DNA of 64,000 nucleotides from Paenibacillus polygoni (GTDB taxonomy: Bacteria; Bacillota; Bacilli; Paenibacillales; Paenibacillaceae). The position numbers and the translations under genes were made by a program. The notes below the pieces were generated by a model, which saw only the letters and a list, made by a program, of their open reading frames with translations, did not search any database and was not told the origin of the DNA. Each line of letters starts with the position of its first letter. Position 1 is the stretch's first letter. This document shows, piece by piece, positions 54,236-63,578 of this stretch. The stretch spans positions 3,853,501 through 3,917,500 of the forward strand of contig NZ_CP127162.1 of NCBI RefSeq assembly GCF_030263935.1. Direction: 5' to 3'.

Positions 54236-55402
54236 TTACAATGATGCTTTGTAGATGGCCACAACATCTTCACGTTGCAGTTTATTAAAGTTACCGAATG
54301 GCCCAAATACCATTGCTTTATCTGCCATTGTATCAATTTGACTATCGTCAATATCATAATCAGCTAGACGACTTGGCGCTCCAATGGAAGTCCAGAACGT
54401 ACGAAGTGCTTCAATTCCTTCAAGGGCAATTTCCTCATCCGTTTTCCCTTCTGGATTCACTTCAAATACGTTGATTGCTAAGCGTTTGAACCGAGCTACA
54501 TCCACATGAAGATTATGTTTCATCCAGTTCGGGAACAAAATCGCAAGTCCGCCGCCATGAGGGATATCATATACCGCAGATACCGCATGCTCGATGTTGT
54601 GGGTCGCCCAGTCTCCTGCTAGACCCATGCTTACCATGCTGTTTAGAGCCATCGTACCACAGTACAGAATCGTTTCACGCAGTTCATAGTTTTCGAGATC
54701 ATGGATCAGTTTTGGCGCAGCTTCCATTACAGTACGAAGCAGCGTCTCACAGAATCCAAGCTGAACCGGGGTGTTTGGATCCAAATGGAAGTAATGCTCC
54801 AGTACGTGAGACATCATATCGACCATTCCATATACCGTCTGATCTAGAGGTACAGAATACGTATGTTCCGGATCAAGAATAGAGAATGCAGGGAAAACGT
54901 ACGGACTTCCCCAGCCCAGTTTTTCCTGAGTATCCTGGTTTGTAATAACAGATCCGCTGTTCATTTCTGAACCTGTGGCAGCCATTGTCAGTACGGTTGC
55001 GAGTGGCAAAGCATCTTGCGGCATTGCTGTACGTTTGCAGAAATCCCACATATCTCCATCGTATTTTGCGCCTGCTGCAATAGCTTTCGCACAGTCAATT
55101 ACACTGCCGCCGCCGACAGCAAGAATTAAGTCTATTCCTTTGCTTTTACAAATCTCTACTCCCTCATGAACGGTGGACAAGCGCGGGTTTGGTTCCACAC
55201 CAGACAACTCATGTACTTCTGCCCCAATGTCGCTAAGAATGGATAGGGTGCGATCATAGAGACCGTTACGTTTTATACTTCCTCCGCCATATACAAGCAG
55301 AACTTTTTTGCCGTATTTCGGTACTTCTGTTTTTAAAGCTTCCAACTGTCCTTTTCCGAAAATTAGACGTGTTGGATTATAAAATTGAAATGATCTCATC
55401 AT
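54236..55402 (-). CDS. Iron-containing alcohol dehydrogenase (butanol dehydrogenase-like)
   Basis: This 388-aa enzyme of the group III alcohol dehydrogenases carries the NAD(P)-binding [16 protein letters not shown] and the metal ligands in the region [14 protein letters not shown] and [21 protein letters not shown]. The likely reaction is reduction of an aldehyde such as butanal or acetaldehyde with NADH or NADPH. It resembles B. subtilis YugJ/YugK. GGAGG lies 8 nt before the ATG. It is monocistronic with an unusual repeat-rich upstream region. Confidence 0.92.
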   Translation of the reverse strand: MMRSFQFYNPTRLIFGKGQLEALKTEVPKYGKKVLLVYGGGSIKRNGLYDRTLSILSDIGAEVHELSGVEPNPRLSTVHEGVEICKSKGIDLILAVGGGSVIDCAKAIAAGAKYDGDMWDFCKRTAMPQDALPLATVLTMAATGSEMNSGSVITNQDTQEKLGWGSPYVFPAFSILDPEHTYSVPLDQTVYGMVDMMSHVLEHYFHLDPNTPVQLGFCETLLRTVMEAAPKLIHDLENYELRETILYCGTMALNSMVSMGLAGDWATHNIEHAVSAVYDIPHGGGLAILFPNWMKHNLHVDVARFKRLAINVFEVNPEGKTDEEIALEGIEALRTFWTSIGAPSRLADYDIDDSQIDTMADKAMVFGPFGNFNKLQREDVVAIYKASL

Positions 55403-55526
55403 GAGGATCGCCTCCAGATTGTTTAGAAGAATAGCGTCTATTTATTTGCGCCGTTCTATCATTATAAATGCCAAAGAATAGTAAAACAAATTTCATAGAC
55501 TAGAAATGTACTTCATCCTATCTTTC

Positions 55527-55697
55527 GTTGCTTTAATCACTATGAAATTACTCACGAGCTGAATGAAAGAATAGTAACTTGAATCAATTTCATAACTCAT
55601 TAAAATGATGAATTTGTAACTATATAGACAAACAAAACCATTTTGATCTATATATAACCCTGATTAAAGCAACTAAAGGTATTATGAAATTGATTCA
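55527..55697 (-). promoter_or_regulatory. Repeat-rich control region upstream of the alcohol dehydrogenase
   Basis: TGAATCAATTTCATAA (55580-55595) is the exact complement of TTATGAAATTGATTCA (55682-55697); a third related copy, TATGAAATTACTCAC, is at 55541-55554. GTTGCTTTAATCA (55527-55539) is the exact complement of TGATTAAAGCAAC (55661-55673). These look like repeated regulator-binding sites. The half-site TGAA...TTCA recalls Rex/FNR-type palindromes but does not match either consensus. Confidence 0.5.
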
Positions 55698-55716
55698 CTT
55701 ACATGCACAATTAGAA

Positions 55717-55746
55717 TAAAAGCACACCCCCGGTTGGAAGGTGTGC
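55717..55746 (-). terminator. Terminator of the gal operon
   Basis: GCACACC pairs with GGTGTGC around an 11-nt loop, followed by TTTTATTC on the minus strand, immediately below galT. Confidence 0.75.
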
Positions 55747-55753
55747 CTTATCG

Positions 55754-57379
55754 TTATTTTTGTTCTGTGAAACCAACATGTTGTACAAAACGACGGAATG
55801 CAGCTTTACCTGCTTCATCTCGTTTAAATACACCGGCATGTTCGAGAATTTTCGCAAATTTGATACCTGCTTCTTCTTGAACTTTACTCACTGCTTCTTC
55901 CTTAGGTAGGGAAGTTCCATATTTATCTGTAAGCTCTTCAATCCATGCTTTGTGCTTATAGAGAGCAGATTGTTCATTCGTTATGGTTTGTTCTCTAAGT
56001 TCTTGATCTCCTGCAAGCATATCTGCGATGAGATCAAGTTCTTCTTTTAGACGACCTGGCAAAATAGCTAGTCCCATAACTTCAATTAAGCCGATATTTT
56101 CTTTTTTGAGGTGATGCATTTCTGGATGCGGATGGAAGATTCCATCTGGATACTCGCTGCTCGTACGGTTATTACGCAGTACTAAATCCATCTCATACTG
56201 TCCATCTTCTGTACGGCGAACAATTGGAGTCACGGTGTTATGCGGTACCCGTTCTCCGCTCGTCTCTGTATGGGACAAGATATCAACTGCTGCATCACTG
56301 TATTCCTTCCACGCCTCGTAAATCTCATTTCCAGTTTCAAGAAGTGCATCTGAACTTTGGGACGTCAGACGAAGCACGGACATTGGCCATTTCACAAGAC
56401 TAAGCTTCACTTCTGGAGCTTTTTCACTCGTAAATACAGCTTCCTCAGCAGCCTTCTGAATTGGGAAGGTATGACGTCCTCCCTGGAAGTGATCGTGCGT
56501 AAGAATACTTCCGCCAACGATCGGAAGATCAGCATTGGATCCAATAAAATAATGCGGATACTGATCAACAAATCCAAGCAAGCGGCGAAGAGTATCCTTC
56601 GTCAGTTTCATCGGCACATGATCATGATGGAACACGATACAGTGTTCGTTGTAATACACATACGGGGAGTACTGGAACAACCATTTTTCTTGATTCATCG
56701 TCAGCGGAATTGTTCTTAGATTCTGACGAGCTGGATGGTTAATCCGGCCCCGATATCCTACATTCTCCCGGCATAACTGACATTTTGGATATACAGGAGG
56801 CGGCAAAAGTTTCGCCATTGCAATCTCTTTCGGACTTTTCTCCGGCTTAGATAGATTGATGGTAATTTCCATGTCGCCATACTCTGTAGACTGTTTCCAG
56901 TACACATTCTTCTTAACTCGATCCATTCGAATATAGTTGGAGTCTATGGACAACTGGTAGAAACGATCGGTAGCTGCCTGAATACCAGATTTGGTCTCAT
57001 TTTCACGGAACTCCCGAATCACCTCAGATGGACGGGCCATAAGAAGACCCATAATCTGAGCATCGAGCAAATCACGGTACGTATCTGTATTCTCAGGGAT
57101 CAGTCCAATCTCGGCACCATAATCTATTAAAATATCGAGAACAGGCTGCGGTCCGGAAAGTTCGGACTCATCTACCAACCCTGCAAAAGGCTCATCGAAT
57201 TGAAACAAGCTCAGCAGCTGATTACGACTGTAGTCGACATCTGCATCTTCAATGAGTGTATGTCTGTGAGCAAACAATACCAGCCTTTCAATGGCATGAA
57301 GCGCTTCTTCTGCAGCTGATAAGGACTGTGAATTTTCTGAAGTTGTTCCTGCACCGGCGTTCATATTCATTTCAGACAT
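55754..57379 (-). CDS. galT: UDP-glucose--hexose-1-phosphate uridylyltransferase, class II
   Basis: This 541-aa Leloir-pathway enzyme exchanges UMP between UDP-glucose and galactose-1-phosphate. It is of the Firmicutes class II type: CQLCRENVGYRGRINHPARQNLR, NEHCIVFHHDHVPMKL and GGSILTHDHFQGG are recognisable. ATG 57379 lies 9 nt from AAAGGAG at the end of galE, with 4 nt between the genes. It is the last gene of galK-galE-galT. Confidence 0.94.
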   Translation of the reverse strand: MSEMNMNAGAGTTSENSQSLSAAEEALHAIERLVLFAHRHTLIEDADVDYSRNQLLSLFQFDEPFAGLVDESELSGPQPVLDILIDYGAEIGLIPENTDTYRDLLDAQIMGLLMARPSEVIREFRENETKSGIQAATDRFYQLSIDSNYIRMDRVKKNVYWKQSTEYGDMEITINLSKPEKSPKEIAMAKLLPPPVYPKCQLCRENVGYRGRINHPARQNLRTIPLTMNQEKWLFQYSPYVYYNEHCIVFHHDHVPMKLTKDTLRRLLGFVDQYPHYFIGSNADLPIVGGSILTHDHFQGGRHTFPIQKAAEEAVFTSEKAPEVKLSLVKWPMSVLRLTSQSSDALLETGNEIYEAWKEYSDAAVDILSHTETSGERVPHNTVTPIVRRTEDGQYEMDLVLRNNRTSSEYPDGIFHPHPEMHHLKKENIGLIEVMGLAILPGRLKEELDLIADMLAGDQELREQTITNEQSALYKHKAWIEELTDKYGTSLPKEEAVSKVQEEAGIKFAKILEHAGVFKRDEAGKAAFRRFVQHVGFTEQK

Positions 57380-57383
57380 TCGC

Positions 57384-58385
57384 TTACTCTCCTTTGTTGT
57401 TCGTATTATAACCTTCTGGATGAGACTGATGCCAGCCCCATGCACTCGCGATTACATCTTCAAGATTTGTATATTTCGGCTCCCAACCAAGAACAGAGCG
57501 TGCTTTCGCGGAGGAAGCGACAAGAACTGCCGGATCTCCTGCTCTGCGCGGTTCCATCACAACCGGAATTTCAAGACCGGTCACTTTCTTCGCCGTTTCG
57601 ATTACTTGTTTTACACTGAAGCCTGTACCGTTTCCTAAGTTAAATACATTGCTCTCTTCACCCTTGCGAAGATAATCTACAGCCCGTAAATGCGCATCTG
57701 CCAGATCACTCACATGGATGTAGTCACGGATGCAAGTACCGTCTTCTGTCGCATAATCATCACCAAAAATCGCGATTTGTTTGCGCTGTCCAAGTGCAGT
57801 TTGCAGTACCAATGGGATCAGATGGCTTTCCGGCTGATGATCTTCCCCGATTTTCCCGTCCTTATGAGCACCTGCTGCATTAAAGTAACGAAGAGATACA
57901 TACTTAATACCAAGAACTTTATCAAACCAAGACATCATGCGTTCCATCATGAGCTTCGTTTCACCATATACATTCGTAGGTTCCGTACGATCTGTTTCTT
58001 CAATTGGTACTTTTTCCGGCTCGCCGTAAGTAGCAGCGGTAGATGAGAATACGATTTTGCTAACCCCTGCATTATTCATTGCTTCCAGAAGAGTTAACGT
58101 ACCAAAAACGTTATTATCGTAATATTTCGCCGGATTCTGCATGCTTTCACCAACGAGTGAATTCGCTGCAAAATGGATAACCGCTTCAATCTTATTCTCG
58201 GCAAACACCTGATCCAAGAATGCTTTATCTCGCAAGTCACCCTCGCAAAAAGTTCCGCCAAGTACCGCTTCACGGTGCCCTGTCTGCAAGTTATCCACTA
58301 CCACTACTTCTTCTCCGCGTTCAAGGAGTGCCGCTACTGTATGAGATCCAATATATCCTGCTCCGCCTGTAACTAAAATCGCCAT
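57384..58385 (-). CDS. galE: UDP-glucose 4-epimerase
   Basis: This 333-aa short-chain dehydrogenase-fold enzyme interconverts UDP-glucose and UDP-galactose. The NAD loop is GGAGYIGSH, the catalytic set includes [10 protein letters not shown] and YGETKLMME (YxxxK), and the C-terminal [15 protein letters not shown] is typical. It lies 4 nt from both galK and galT in a tight operon. Confidence 0.96.
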   Translation of the reverse strand: MAILVTGGAGYIGSHTVAALLERGEEVVVVDNLQTGHREAVLGGTFCEGDLRDKAFLDQVFAENKIEAVIHFAANSLVGESMQNPAKYYDNNVFGTLTLLEAMNNAGVSKIVFSSTAATYGEPEKVPIEETDRTEPTNVYGETKLMMERMMSWFDKVLGIKYVSLRYFNAAGAHKDGKIGEDHQPESHLIPLVLQTALGQRKQIAIFGDDYATEDGTCIRDYIHVSDLADAHLRAVDYLRKGEESNVFNLGNGTGFSVKQVIETAKKVTGLEIPVVMEPRRAGDPAVLVASSAKARSVLGWEPKYTNLEDVIASAWGWHQSHPEGYNTNNKGE

Positions 58386-58389
58386 TTTT

Positions 58390-59568
58390 TTATTCCTCCC
58401 CGTCCCATTCTTTTACTCCATCGCCAACACCGCATACATAGAATTCGCCTTCAAGGCCTGTGCGCTCTTTATAAGCCGCTCCGACTTCCTTAACAAAACG
58501 TTCTACATCATCTTCATGTACAAGAGATACCGTACATCCGCCAAATCCTGCACCTGTCATTCTAGCACCGAGAGTGCCCGGAATTTTCCGTGCTTCTTCT
58601 ACCATGACATCGAGTTCTGAACAGCTTACTTCATACAAGTCGCGAAGGGAGTCATGAGAAGCATTCATCAGCTGACCGAATGTCGTAAGGTCGTTTGCGC
58701 TTAGCGCTTCAACAGAAGCTAGTACACGCGCATTCTCTTCTACAACGTGTCTAGTCCGGTTCTTCAGGACTTGTTCTCCGAGATGTACTTCGAGCTCTTC
58801 ATATTGTTCTGGCTTCAGCTCAGCAAGATACTCGAGTGACGGTACATGTTCTTTCAGAATGGAAAGAGAACGATCACATTGCTCGCGGCGTTCGTTATAT
58901 GCGGAATCAACCAATCCCCGGCGTTTATTCGTGTTACCGATAATGAGTTTGTAAGATCCAGTTTGGAAAGGAACATGTTTGTATTCCAGCGTATCGCACA
59001 TGAGCAGAATCGCATGATCTTTCGCTCCGTTTGCAACCGCGAATTGGTCCATAATTCCGCTGTTTACGCCAACATACTGATTCTCTGCACGCTGAGAAAG
59101 AAGGGAAAGTTCTACCGTATCGATCTTGCCGCCTTCCATCGTTAGCAGTGCAAATCCAGTAAGAACTTCCAGCGAAGCAGAAGAAGACAAGCCCGCTCCA
59201 TTTGGAATTTCGCCGTGGAATAACAAGTCATATCCTCTAGTTACAGGAGTTCCTGCTTTTTTCAGTTCAACCATGACACCGACTGGATAATCGATCCACT
59301 CATCTGTCTTAGATGCACCAATCTCTCCTACCTTAACAGTCGCTGTATAAGGAATGTTGGTAGAGAAGAAATGAATCTCATCATCATTACGCTCGCGAAT
59401 GAGTAGAGTTGTACCAAATTCAAGTGCTGCTGGCAGTACATAACCGCCGTTATAATCAATATGTTCACCGATCAGATTTACACGTCCCGGAGCATAAAAT
59501 ACACGAATGTCAGAAGAGCTGTTACCGTACTGGTTAATAAAAGAAGCTGTAAGATCTTGCACGTTCAC
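58390..59568 (-). CDS. galK: Galactokinase
   Basis: This 392-aa GHMP kinase phosphorylates galactose at C1. The galactokinase signature [22 protein letters not shown], the ATP loop [12 protein letters not shown] and the C-terminal [12 protein letters not shown] are present. GTG 59568 follows AAGAGGTG. It is the first gene of the galactose operon, divergent from an AraC-type regulator. Confidence 0.96.
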   Translation of the reverse strand: MNVQDLTASFINQYGNSSSDIRVFYAPGRVNLIGEHIDYNGGYVLPAALEFGTTLLIRERNDDEIHFFSTNIPYTATVKVGEIGASKTDEWIDYPVGVMVELKKAGTPVTRGYDLLFHGEIPNGAGLSSSASLEVLTGFALLTMEGGKIDTVELSLLSQRAENQYVGVNSGIMDQFAVANGAKDHAILLMCDTLEYKHVPFQTGSYKLIIGNTNKRRGLVDSAYNERREQCDRSLSILKEHVPSLEYLAELKPEQYEELEVHLGEQVLKNRTRHVVEENARVLASVEALSANDLTTFGQLMNASHDSLRDLYEVSCSELDVMVEEARKIPGTLGARMTGAGFGGCTVSLVHEDDVERFVKEVGAAYKERTGLEGEFYVCGVGDGVKEWDGEE

Positions 59569-59611
59569 GGGTATATCACCTCTTGTATAAGTTGTTTTGA
59601 TTTATAGGTTT

Positions 59612-59640
59612 AGTATACTTGAAAGCGTTACACATGGTAA
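59612..59640 (-). promoter_or_regulatory. Probable gal operon promoter with cre-like spacer
   Basis: On the minus strand TTACCA (59640-59635) and TATACT (59617-59612) are 17 bp apart. The spacer contains GTAACGCTTTCA, similar to a cre site but one base short of the usual 14, so catabolite control is only suggested. Confidence 0.5.
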
Positions 59641-59736
59641 TGTAGTGATGTGTTTTATATATGGACAAATGTGACCTTCAAATAAAATCAAACATGGTAA
59701 ACATTGGAATTTTGGACGTATTCACCCTGCTTTTTA

Positions 59737-59745
59737 TGGTATAAT
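59737..59745 (+). promoter_or_regulatory. Extended -10 promoter of the AraC regulator gene
   Basis: TGGTATAAT (TGnTATAAT) lies ~50 bp before the chosen ATG. No good -35 is seen. Confidence 0.5.
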
Positions 59746-59794
59746 TCTGATATCAATAAACAAGTAAATGAATAAGGGAGAGACGCCCATTCCC

Positions 59795-60682
59795 ATGACA
59801 CAAAATGAAATTCCATATACGTATTCTATAGCTTCCAACCCTGTTTCTTATGAAAACAGTTCTCTGCACGTTCTTTTTGCAGGCGAAAGCCAAACCAAGC
59901 CAAGTCATGCACTTGGGCCGAAAATTTATGATTACTACCTGCTTCATTACATCGAGTCGGGAAAAGGCATCTACAAAACAGAACATCACACCTACCATTT
60001 AAAACAAGGGGATTTGTTTCTTATTCACCCTTCACAGCTCGTGAGTTATGTATCAGATGAGAAAGAGCCTTGGCGATATCGGTGGATTGCTTTTACAGGA
60101 ACAGAAGCCGATGAACAAGTACGGTATACCGGATTCACATTAGACTTACCTGTATCCTCTGCAGGAGAACAAGAGCAATTTTCGAAGCTCCTCGGTATGA
60201 TGCAGCAGGCCTTTTACGAGAAAAAGGAGAGTGCACACCTCACCTCCTTAGGATGTTTGTATCTTGTTTTCGCTTTAGCTAAAGAACGGCTTCTTTTAGA
60301 ATCAGCATTACCTCTTGTAGATGCAAGAGTCGGAGGAACGGTTAAGCAAATGATTCAGTACATGTCGACGCAGTATGCTCACCCCATCTCTATAGAGCAA
60401 ATGTGTTCGAGCCTTGGATATAACCGGGCCTACCTCTCTCGTATTTTCAAAAAAGAGACGGGATTTTCTCCGGTAACCTATCTGCTCAAACTAAGAATTG
60501 ATAAATCAAGACAACTGCTTCGGGAGAGACCCGAGTTATCCGTGGAACAGGTTTCTGCATCGGTCGGGTTACCGGATGCCCTATACTTTTCAAGACAATT
60601 CAAACGATTTTATAAACAATCACCAACCGCCTATCGAAAACAAGTACAAAAGCAGCCTAGTGATAAAAAGTCATTCCCTTGA
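59795..60682 (+). CDS. AraC-family regulator, probably of the gal operon
   Basis: This protein of ~295 aa has an N-terminal cupin sugar-sensing domain (YLLHYIESGKGIYKTEHHTYHLKQGDLFLIHPSQL) and a C-terminal double helix-turn-helix (ISIEQMCSSLGYNRAYLSRIFKKETG; VSASVGLPDALYFSRQFKRFY). It is divergent from galK-galE-galT and is the natural candidate to activate it, possibly in response to galactose or a galactoside. ATG 59795 is 14 nt from AAGGGAG; ATG 59768 has no ribosome binding site. The start is therefore uncertain. A terminator follows. Confidence 0.88.
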   Translation: MTQNEIPYTYSIASNPVSYENSSLHVLFAGESQTKPSHALGPKIYDYYLLHYIESGKGIYKTEHHTYHLKQGDLFLIHPSQLVSYVSDEKEPWRYRWIAFTGTEADEQVRYTGFTLDLPVSSAGEQEQFSKLLGMMQQAFYEKKESAHLTSLGCLYLVFALAKERLLLESALPLVDARVGGTVKQMIQYMSTQYAHPISIEQMCSSLGYNRAYLSRIFKKETGFSPVTYLLKLRIDKSRQLLRERPELSVEQVSASVGLPDALYFSRQFKRFYKQSPTAYRKQVQKQPSDKKSFP

Positions 60683-60690
60683 ACAAGCAA

Positions 60691-60730
60691 AAAATCCTGC
60701 CCCGAGATCAAACCAGGCAGGATTTTTTAT
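60691..60730 (+). terminator. Terminator after the AraC regulator
   Basis: AAAATCCTGCC pairs with GGCAGGATTTT around 14 nt, followed by T. Confidence 0.8.
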
Positions 60731-60767
60731 TAAATTATCATATTCGTTCATCTATATAAGTGATCTA

Positions 60768-61769
60768 CTAGGATTCATTGTCTCGCAGAATATTCTCGAT
60801 TCGTTCCAGCTCTTCTGGAGAAAAATCGAGATTTTTCAGCGCGTCAACATTCTCCTTAATCTGACCAGGACGGCTTGCTCCGATCAGAGCAGAGGTAACT
60901 TTTCCGCCGCGAAGTACCCACGCAAGAGCAAACTGTGCCAGACTTTGTCCTCTTGAAGCTGCAATCTGATTGAGTGCGCGTACTTTACGCAGTGTTTGAG
61001 GAGTGATCTGACTTTCGTTCAGGAATACAGACGAACTTTTTGCTCTTGAATTGTCAGGAATTCCATTCAAATATTTACTCGTGAGAACCCCTTGTTCTAA
61101 TGGACAAAAAGCAATGCTTCCAACTCCATTTTCCTCGAGTACATCCTGAAGTCCATTTTCAATCCAGCGATCAAGCATTGAATATCTCGGCTGGTGGATT
61201 AATAGCGGTGTTCCGAGTCTATTTAGAATACGAACCGCTTCTTTGGTCTGATCCGCAGAATAGTTAGAAATCCCAACATATAAGGCTTTTCCCGAACGAA
61301 CAATATGGTCTAGTGCCTGCATCGTTTCCTCAAGCGGAGTCTCTGGGTCAAAACGATGAGAGTAAAAAATGTCTACATAATCTAATCCCATTCGTTTCAG
61401 GCTTTGATCAAGGCTTGATATTAAGTATTTACGTGAACCCCATTCTCCATAAGGCCCTGCCCACATGTGATATCCTGCTTTCGTAGAAATCACCAGCTCA
61501 TCTCGATAGGGTAACAGGTCACTCGCAAGGATTTGACCAAACATTTCCTCTGCTGATCCAGGAGGAGGTCCATAATTGTTAGCTAAATCGAAATGAGTAA
61601 TCCCTAAATCAAAAGCGGTACGAATCATTTCACGACCGTTCTCTAGACTGTTAATTCCACCAAAGTTGTGCCAGAGTCCAAGTGAGATGGCAGGCAGTTT
61701 CAAGCCTGAGCGTCCCAGCCGGTTATATGTCATTGTCTCATATCTTGCTTCATTCGCTATATAAACCAT
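60768..61769 (-). CDS. Aldo/keto reductase, YghZ/MgrA-like
   Basis: This 333-aa NADPH-dependent reductase has a TIM barrel. Catalytic residues are recognisable: Asp in HFDLANNYGPPPGSAEE, Tyr in the same motif, Lys in VISTKAGYHMW and His in FYSHRFDPETP. The Kv-beta-like group (E. coli YghZ) reduces glyceraldehyde-3-phosphate and methylglyoxal, so detoxification is likely. GAGAGGATG precedes the ATG. It has no clear operon partner. Confidence 0.9.
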   Translation of the reverse strand: MVYIANEARYETMTYNRLGRSGLKLPAISLGLWHNFGGINSLENGREMIRTAFDLGITHFDLANNYGPPPGSAEEMFGQILASDLLPYRDELVISTKAGYHMWAGPYGEWGSRKYLISSLDQSLKRMGLDYVDIFYSHRFDPETPLEETMQALDHIVRSGKALYVGISNYSADQTKEAVRILNRLGTPLLIHQPRYSMLDRWIENGLQDVLEENGVGSIAFCPLEQGVLTSKYLNGIPDNSRAKSSSVFLNESQITPQTLRKVRALNQIAASRGQSLAQFALAWVLRGGKVTSALIGASRPGQIKENVDALKNLDFSPEELERIENILRDNES

Positions 61770-61873
61770 TATTGTTCATCCTCTCTCTATTCCTCATACC
61801 ACACCATTCATTTCTAGTATTTATGATAGACCTTACCACTGTTCTACGCAAGAAAACGTTTACAAGTAAATAA

Positions 61874-61908
61874 AAAAATAAGCCTATCTTAATAATCTAA
61901 GACAGGCT
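61874..61908 (-). terminator. Terminator after the sirtuin gene
   Basis: AGCCTGTCTTA pairs with TAAGATAGGCT on the minus strand, followed by TATTTTTTTA. Confidence 0.75.
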
Positions 61909-61923
61909 GTAGTGTAACCTTCT

Positions 61924-62664
61924 CTACAATAAAGCATTTACTTGATCCATCACTTTACCAATCGGTTCCGAAATGAGAAGATCTGCTTTGTTATCGTACG
62001 GTGTAGGGGTAGCGTTTAGGAGTGCGATGTGCTTCCCTTGAAAATACGTCACAAGCTGCGCAGCAGGCTGCACGGTTAGCGAGGTGCCGCCAATAATTAG
62101 CAAGTCTGCCTCCGACAAGGCATCAACGGCATGATAAAGCGTACCTTGATCGAGTGATTCTCCGTAGAGCACAACATCCGGTTTTACGATGCCGCCGCAT
62201 TTTTCACAGTACGGCACCCCGCTCCCCGATTGCAGAATATAATTCAAATGATAAAACTTAGAGCAGTCCATACAGTAGTTACGATGAACGGAACCATGTA
62301 ATTCATGTACCACTTTACTGCCTGCTGCTTGATGAAGTCCATCAATATTCTGGGTTATGACAGCCGTCATCTTCCCTTCGTTTTCAAGACGAGCCAGCAG
62401 ACGGTGTGCTCCGCTTGGTATGGCATCCGGGTGCAGCATCTTATTACGGTAAAAATCATAGAAGATATCAGGGTGCAGTTTAAAAAAATCGATACTTAAT
62501 AGTTCTTCGGGTGAGTACGGAGAATGCTGTTCCGTTTGATAAATACCAGCCGCAGAGCGAAAATCAGGAATACCACTTTCCGTGGAAGTACCTGCGCCGC
62601 CAAAAAAAACGATTTTGGAACTTTGCTTTATCCAGGTTGTTAATTGTTCAACGGGTTCCATCAT
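61924..62664 (-). CDS. srtN: NAD-dependent protein deacylase (sirtuin)
   Basis: This 246-aa Sir2-family enzyme has the NAD motif GGAGTSTESGIPDFRS, the NID triad in TQNIDGLH, catalytic His in VVHELHGSV and a zinc site of four cysteines (YCMDCSKF and YCEKCGG). It removes acyl groups from lysines using NAD. The length and sequence match B. subtilis SrtN (YhdZ). ATG 62664 is 9 nt from GGAG. It lies 27 nt below a HAD phosphatase gene, likely an operon. Confidence 0.93.
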   Translation of the reverse strand: MMEPVEQLTTWIKQSSKIVFFGGAGTSTESGIPDFRSAAGIYQTEQHSPYSPEELLSIDFFKLHPDIFYDFYRNKMLHPDAIPSGAHRLLARLENEGKMTAVITQNIDGLHQAAGSKVVHELHGSVHRNYCMDCSKFYHLNYILQSGSGVPYCEKCGGIVKPDVVLYGESLDQGTLYHAVDALSEADLLIIGGTSLTVQPAAQLVTYFQGKHIALLNATPTPYDNKADLLISEPIGKVMDQVNALL

Positions 62665-62691
62665 GAAAGTGCACTCCATTTCATAAAAGGT

Positions 62692-63450
62692 CTATTCAAG
62701 CGATATTTGGGTATAACTCGTAATCACGGTATCTGCATCGTGTAAATAAAACGAATCATTCGATTGTATGAAACCAACAGCAAGTGCTGATTCTGCACTT
62801 TTCGCCATCTGCATATCACCATTACTGTCACCAATGACGGCACAATCTTGTGGAGATAAACCGAGCTTGGCACAGCAGGCATAAGCACTTTCCGGATGAG
62901 GTTTACTGTTCTTTACCTGATCATATCCGATTATAACATCAAAATAATCTAATATCCCAAGCCATCTCAAATGAATCTCCGCAGTATCTGTTGAGTCAGC
63001 GGTCACCACGCCGAGCCTCAGCCCTTTTTCACGGCATTTGATGAGAAAAGGGATCAAACCTGAAGTGGGATGGGCATGCTCTTGTTTCACTTTACTCATC
63101 GCCTGCCTGCTGACCATTCGTACATAGGTGATTGCATCGTTCCACGGCATTCCAGCAGCATACAGCTGCCAGGCAAGTATTCCCGTAGATTCACTTACGG
63201 TTGCAATGGCAAACGGCCCTTGTGCATCGTAACCAATGACGCTGCCGCTGCTATTATACTGCGTACCGAATACCTGGTCTCTATGTCCCGTAAAAGAACG
63301 TCCCAATGAGGCCAGTTTCTTCTCCAGTTGATCAAGTACAAAGGTAGCCCATGGCGTCCACAGCTTATTCAAATCAAGCAATGTTCCATCTTTGTCAAAC
63401 AAAATTCCTGAGACGTGTGCCTCTGCTTTTTCTGTTTTTAATAAAACCAT
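62692..63450 (-). CDS. HAD-family hydrolase (phosphatase)
   Basis: This 252-aa protein has HAD motif I ILFDKDGTLLDLNKLW (nucleophile Asp), motif II in GVVTADSTD, and motifs III/IV in KPHPESAYACC and VIGDSNGDMQMAKSA. The C1-type helical cap lies between motifs I and II. It is similar to phosphoglycolate phosphatase-like enzymes; the substrate is not determined. It is the first gene of the pair with the sirtuin gene. Confidence 0.88.
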   Translation of the reverse strand: MVLLKTEKAEAHVSGILFDKDGTLLDLNKLWTPWATFVLDQLEKKLASLGRSFTGHRDQVFGTQYNSSGSVIGYDAQGPFAIATVSESTGILAWQLYAAGMPWNDAITYVRMVSRQAMSKVKQEHAHPTSGLIPFLIKCREKGLRLGVVTADSTDTAEIHLRWLGILDYFDVIIGYDQVKNSKPHPESAYACCAKLGLSPQDCAVIGDSNGDMQMAKSAESALAVGFIQSNDSFYLHDADTVITSYTQISLE

Positions 63451-63518
63451 TGCTAGGTCCCCCTTCCCCTATTCCATAATTAAACAATCGTCATCCTATC
63501 ATACAACAGCTTATGTAA

Positions 63519-63549
63519 AAAAAATTCTGACCGGGTCCCCGATCAGAAT
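63519..63549 (-). terminator. Terminator after the alpha/beta hydrolase gene
   Basis: ATTCTGATCGGG pairs with CCCGGTCAGAAT around 3 nt, followed by TTTTTTTT on the minus strand. Confidence 0.8.
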
Positions 63550-63578
63550 GAAAGTTAATATGTCTATAGATTACTGAC

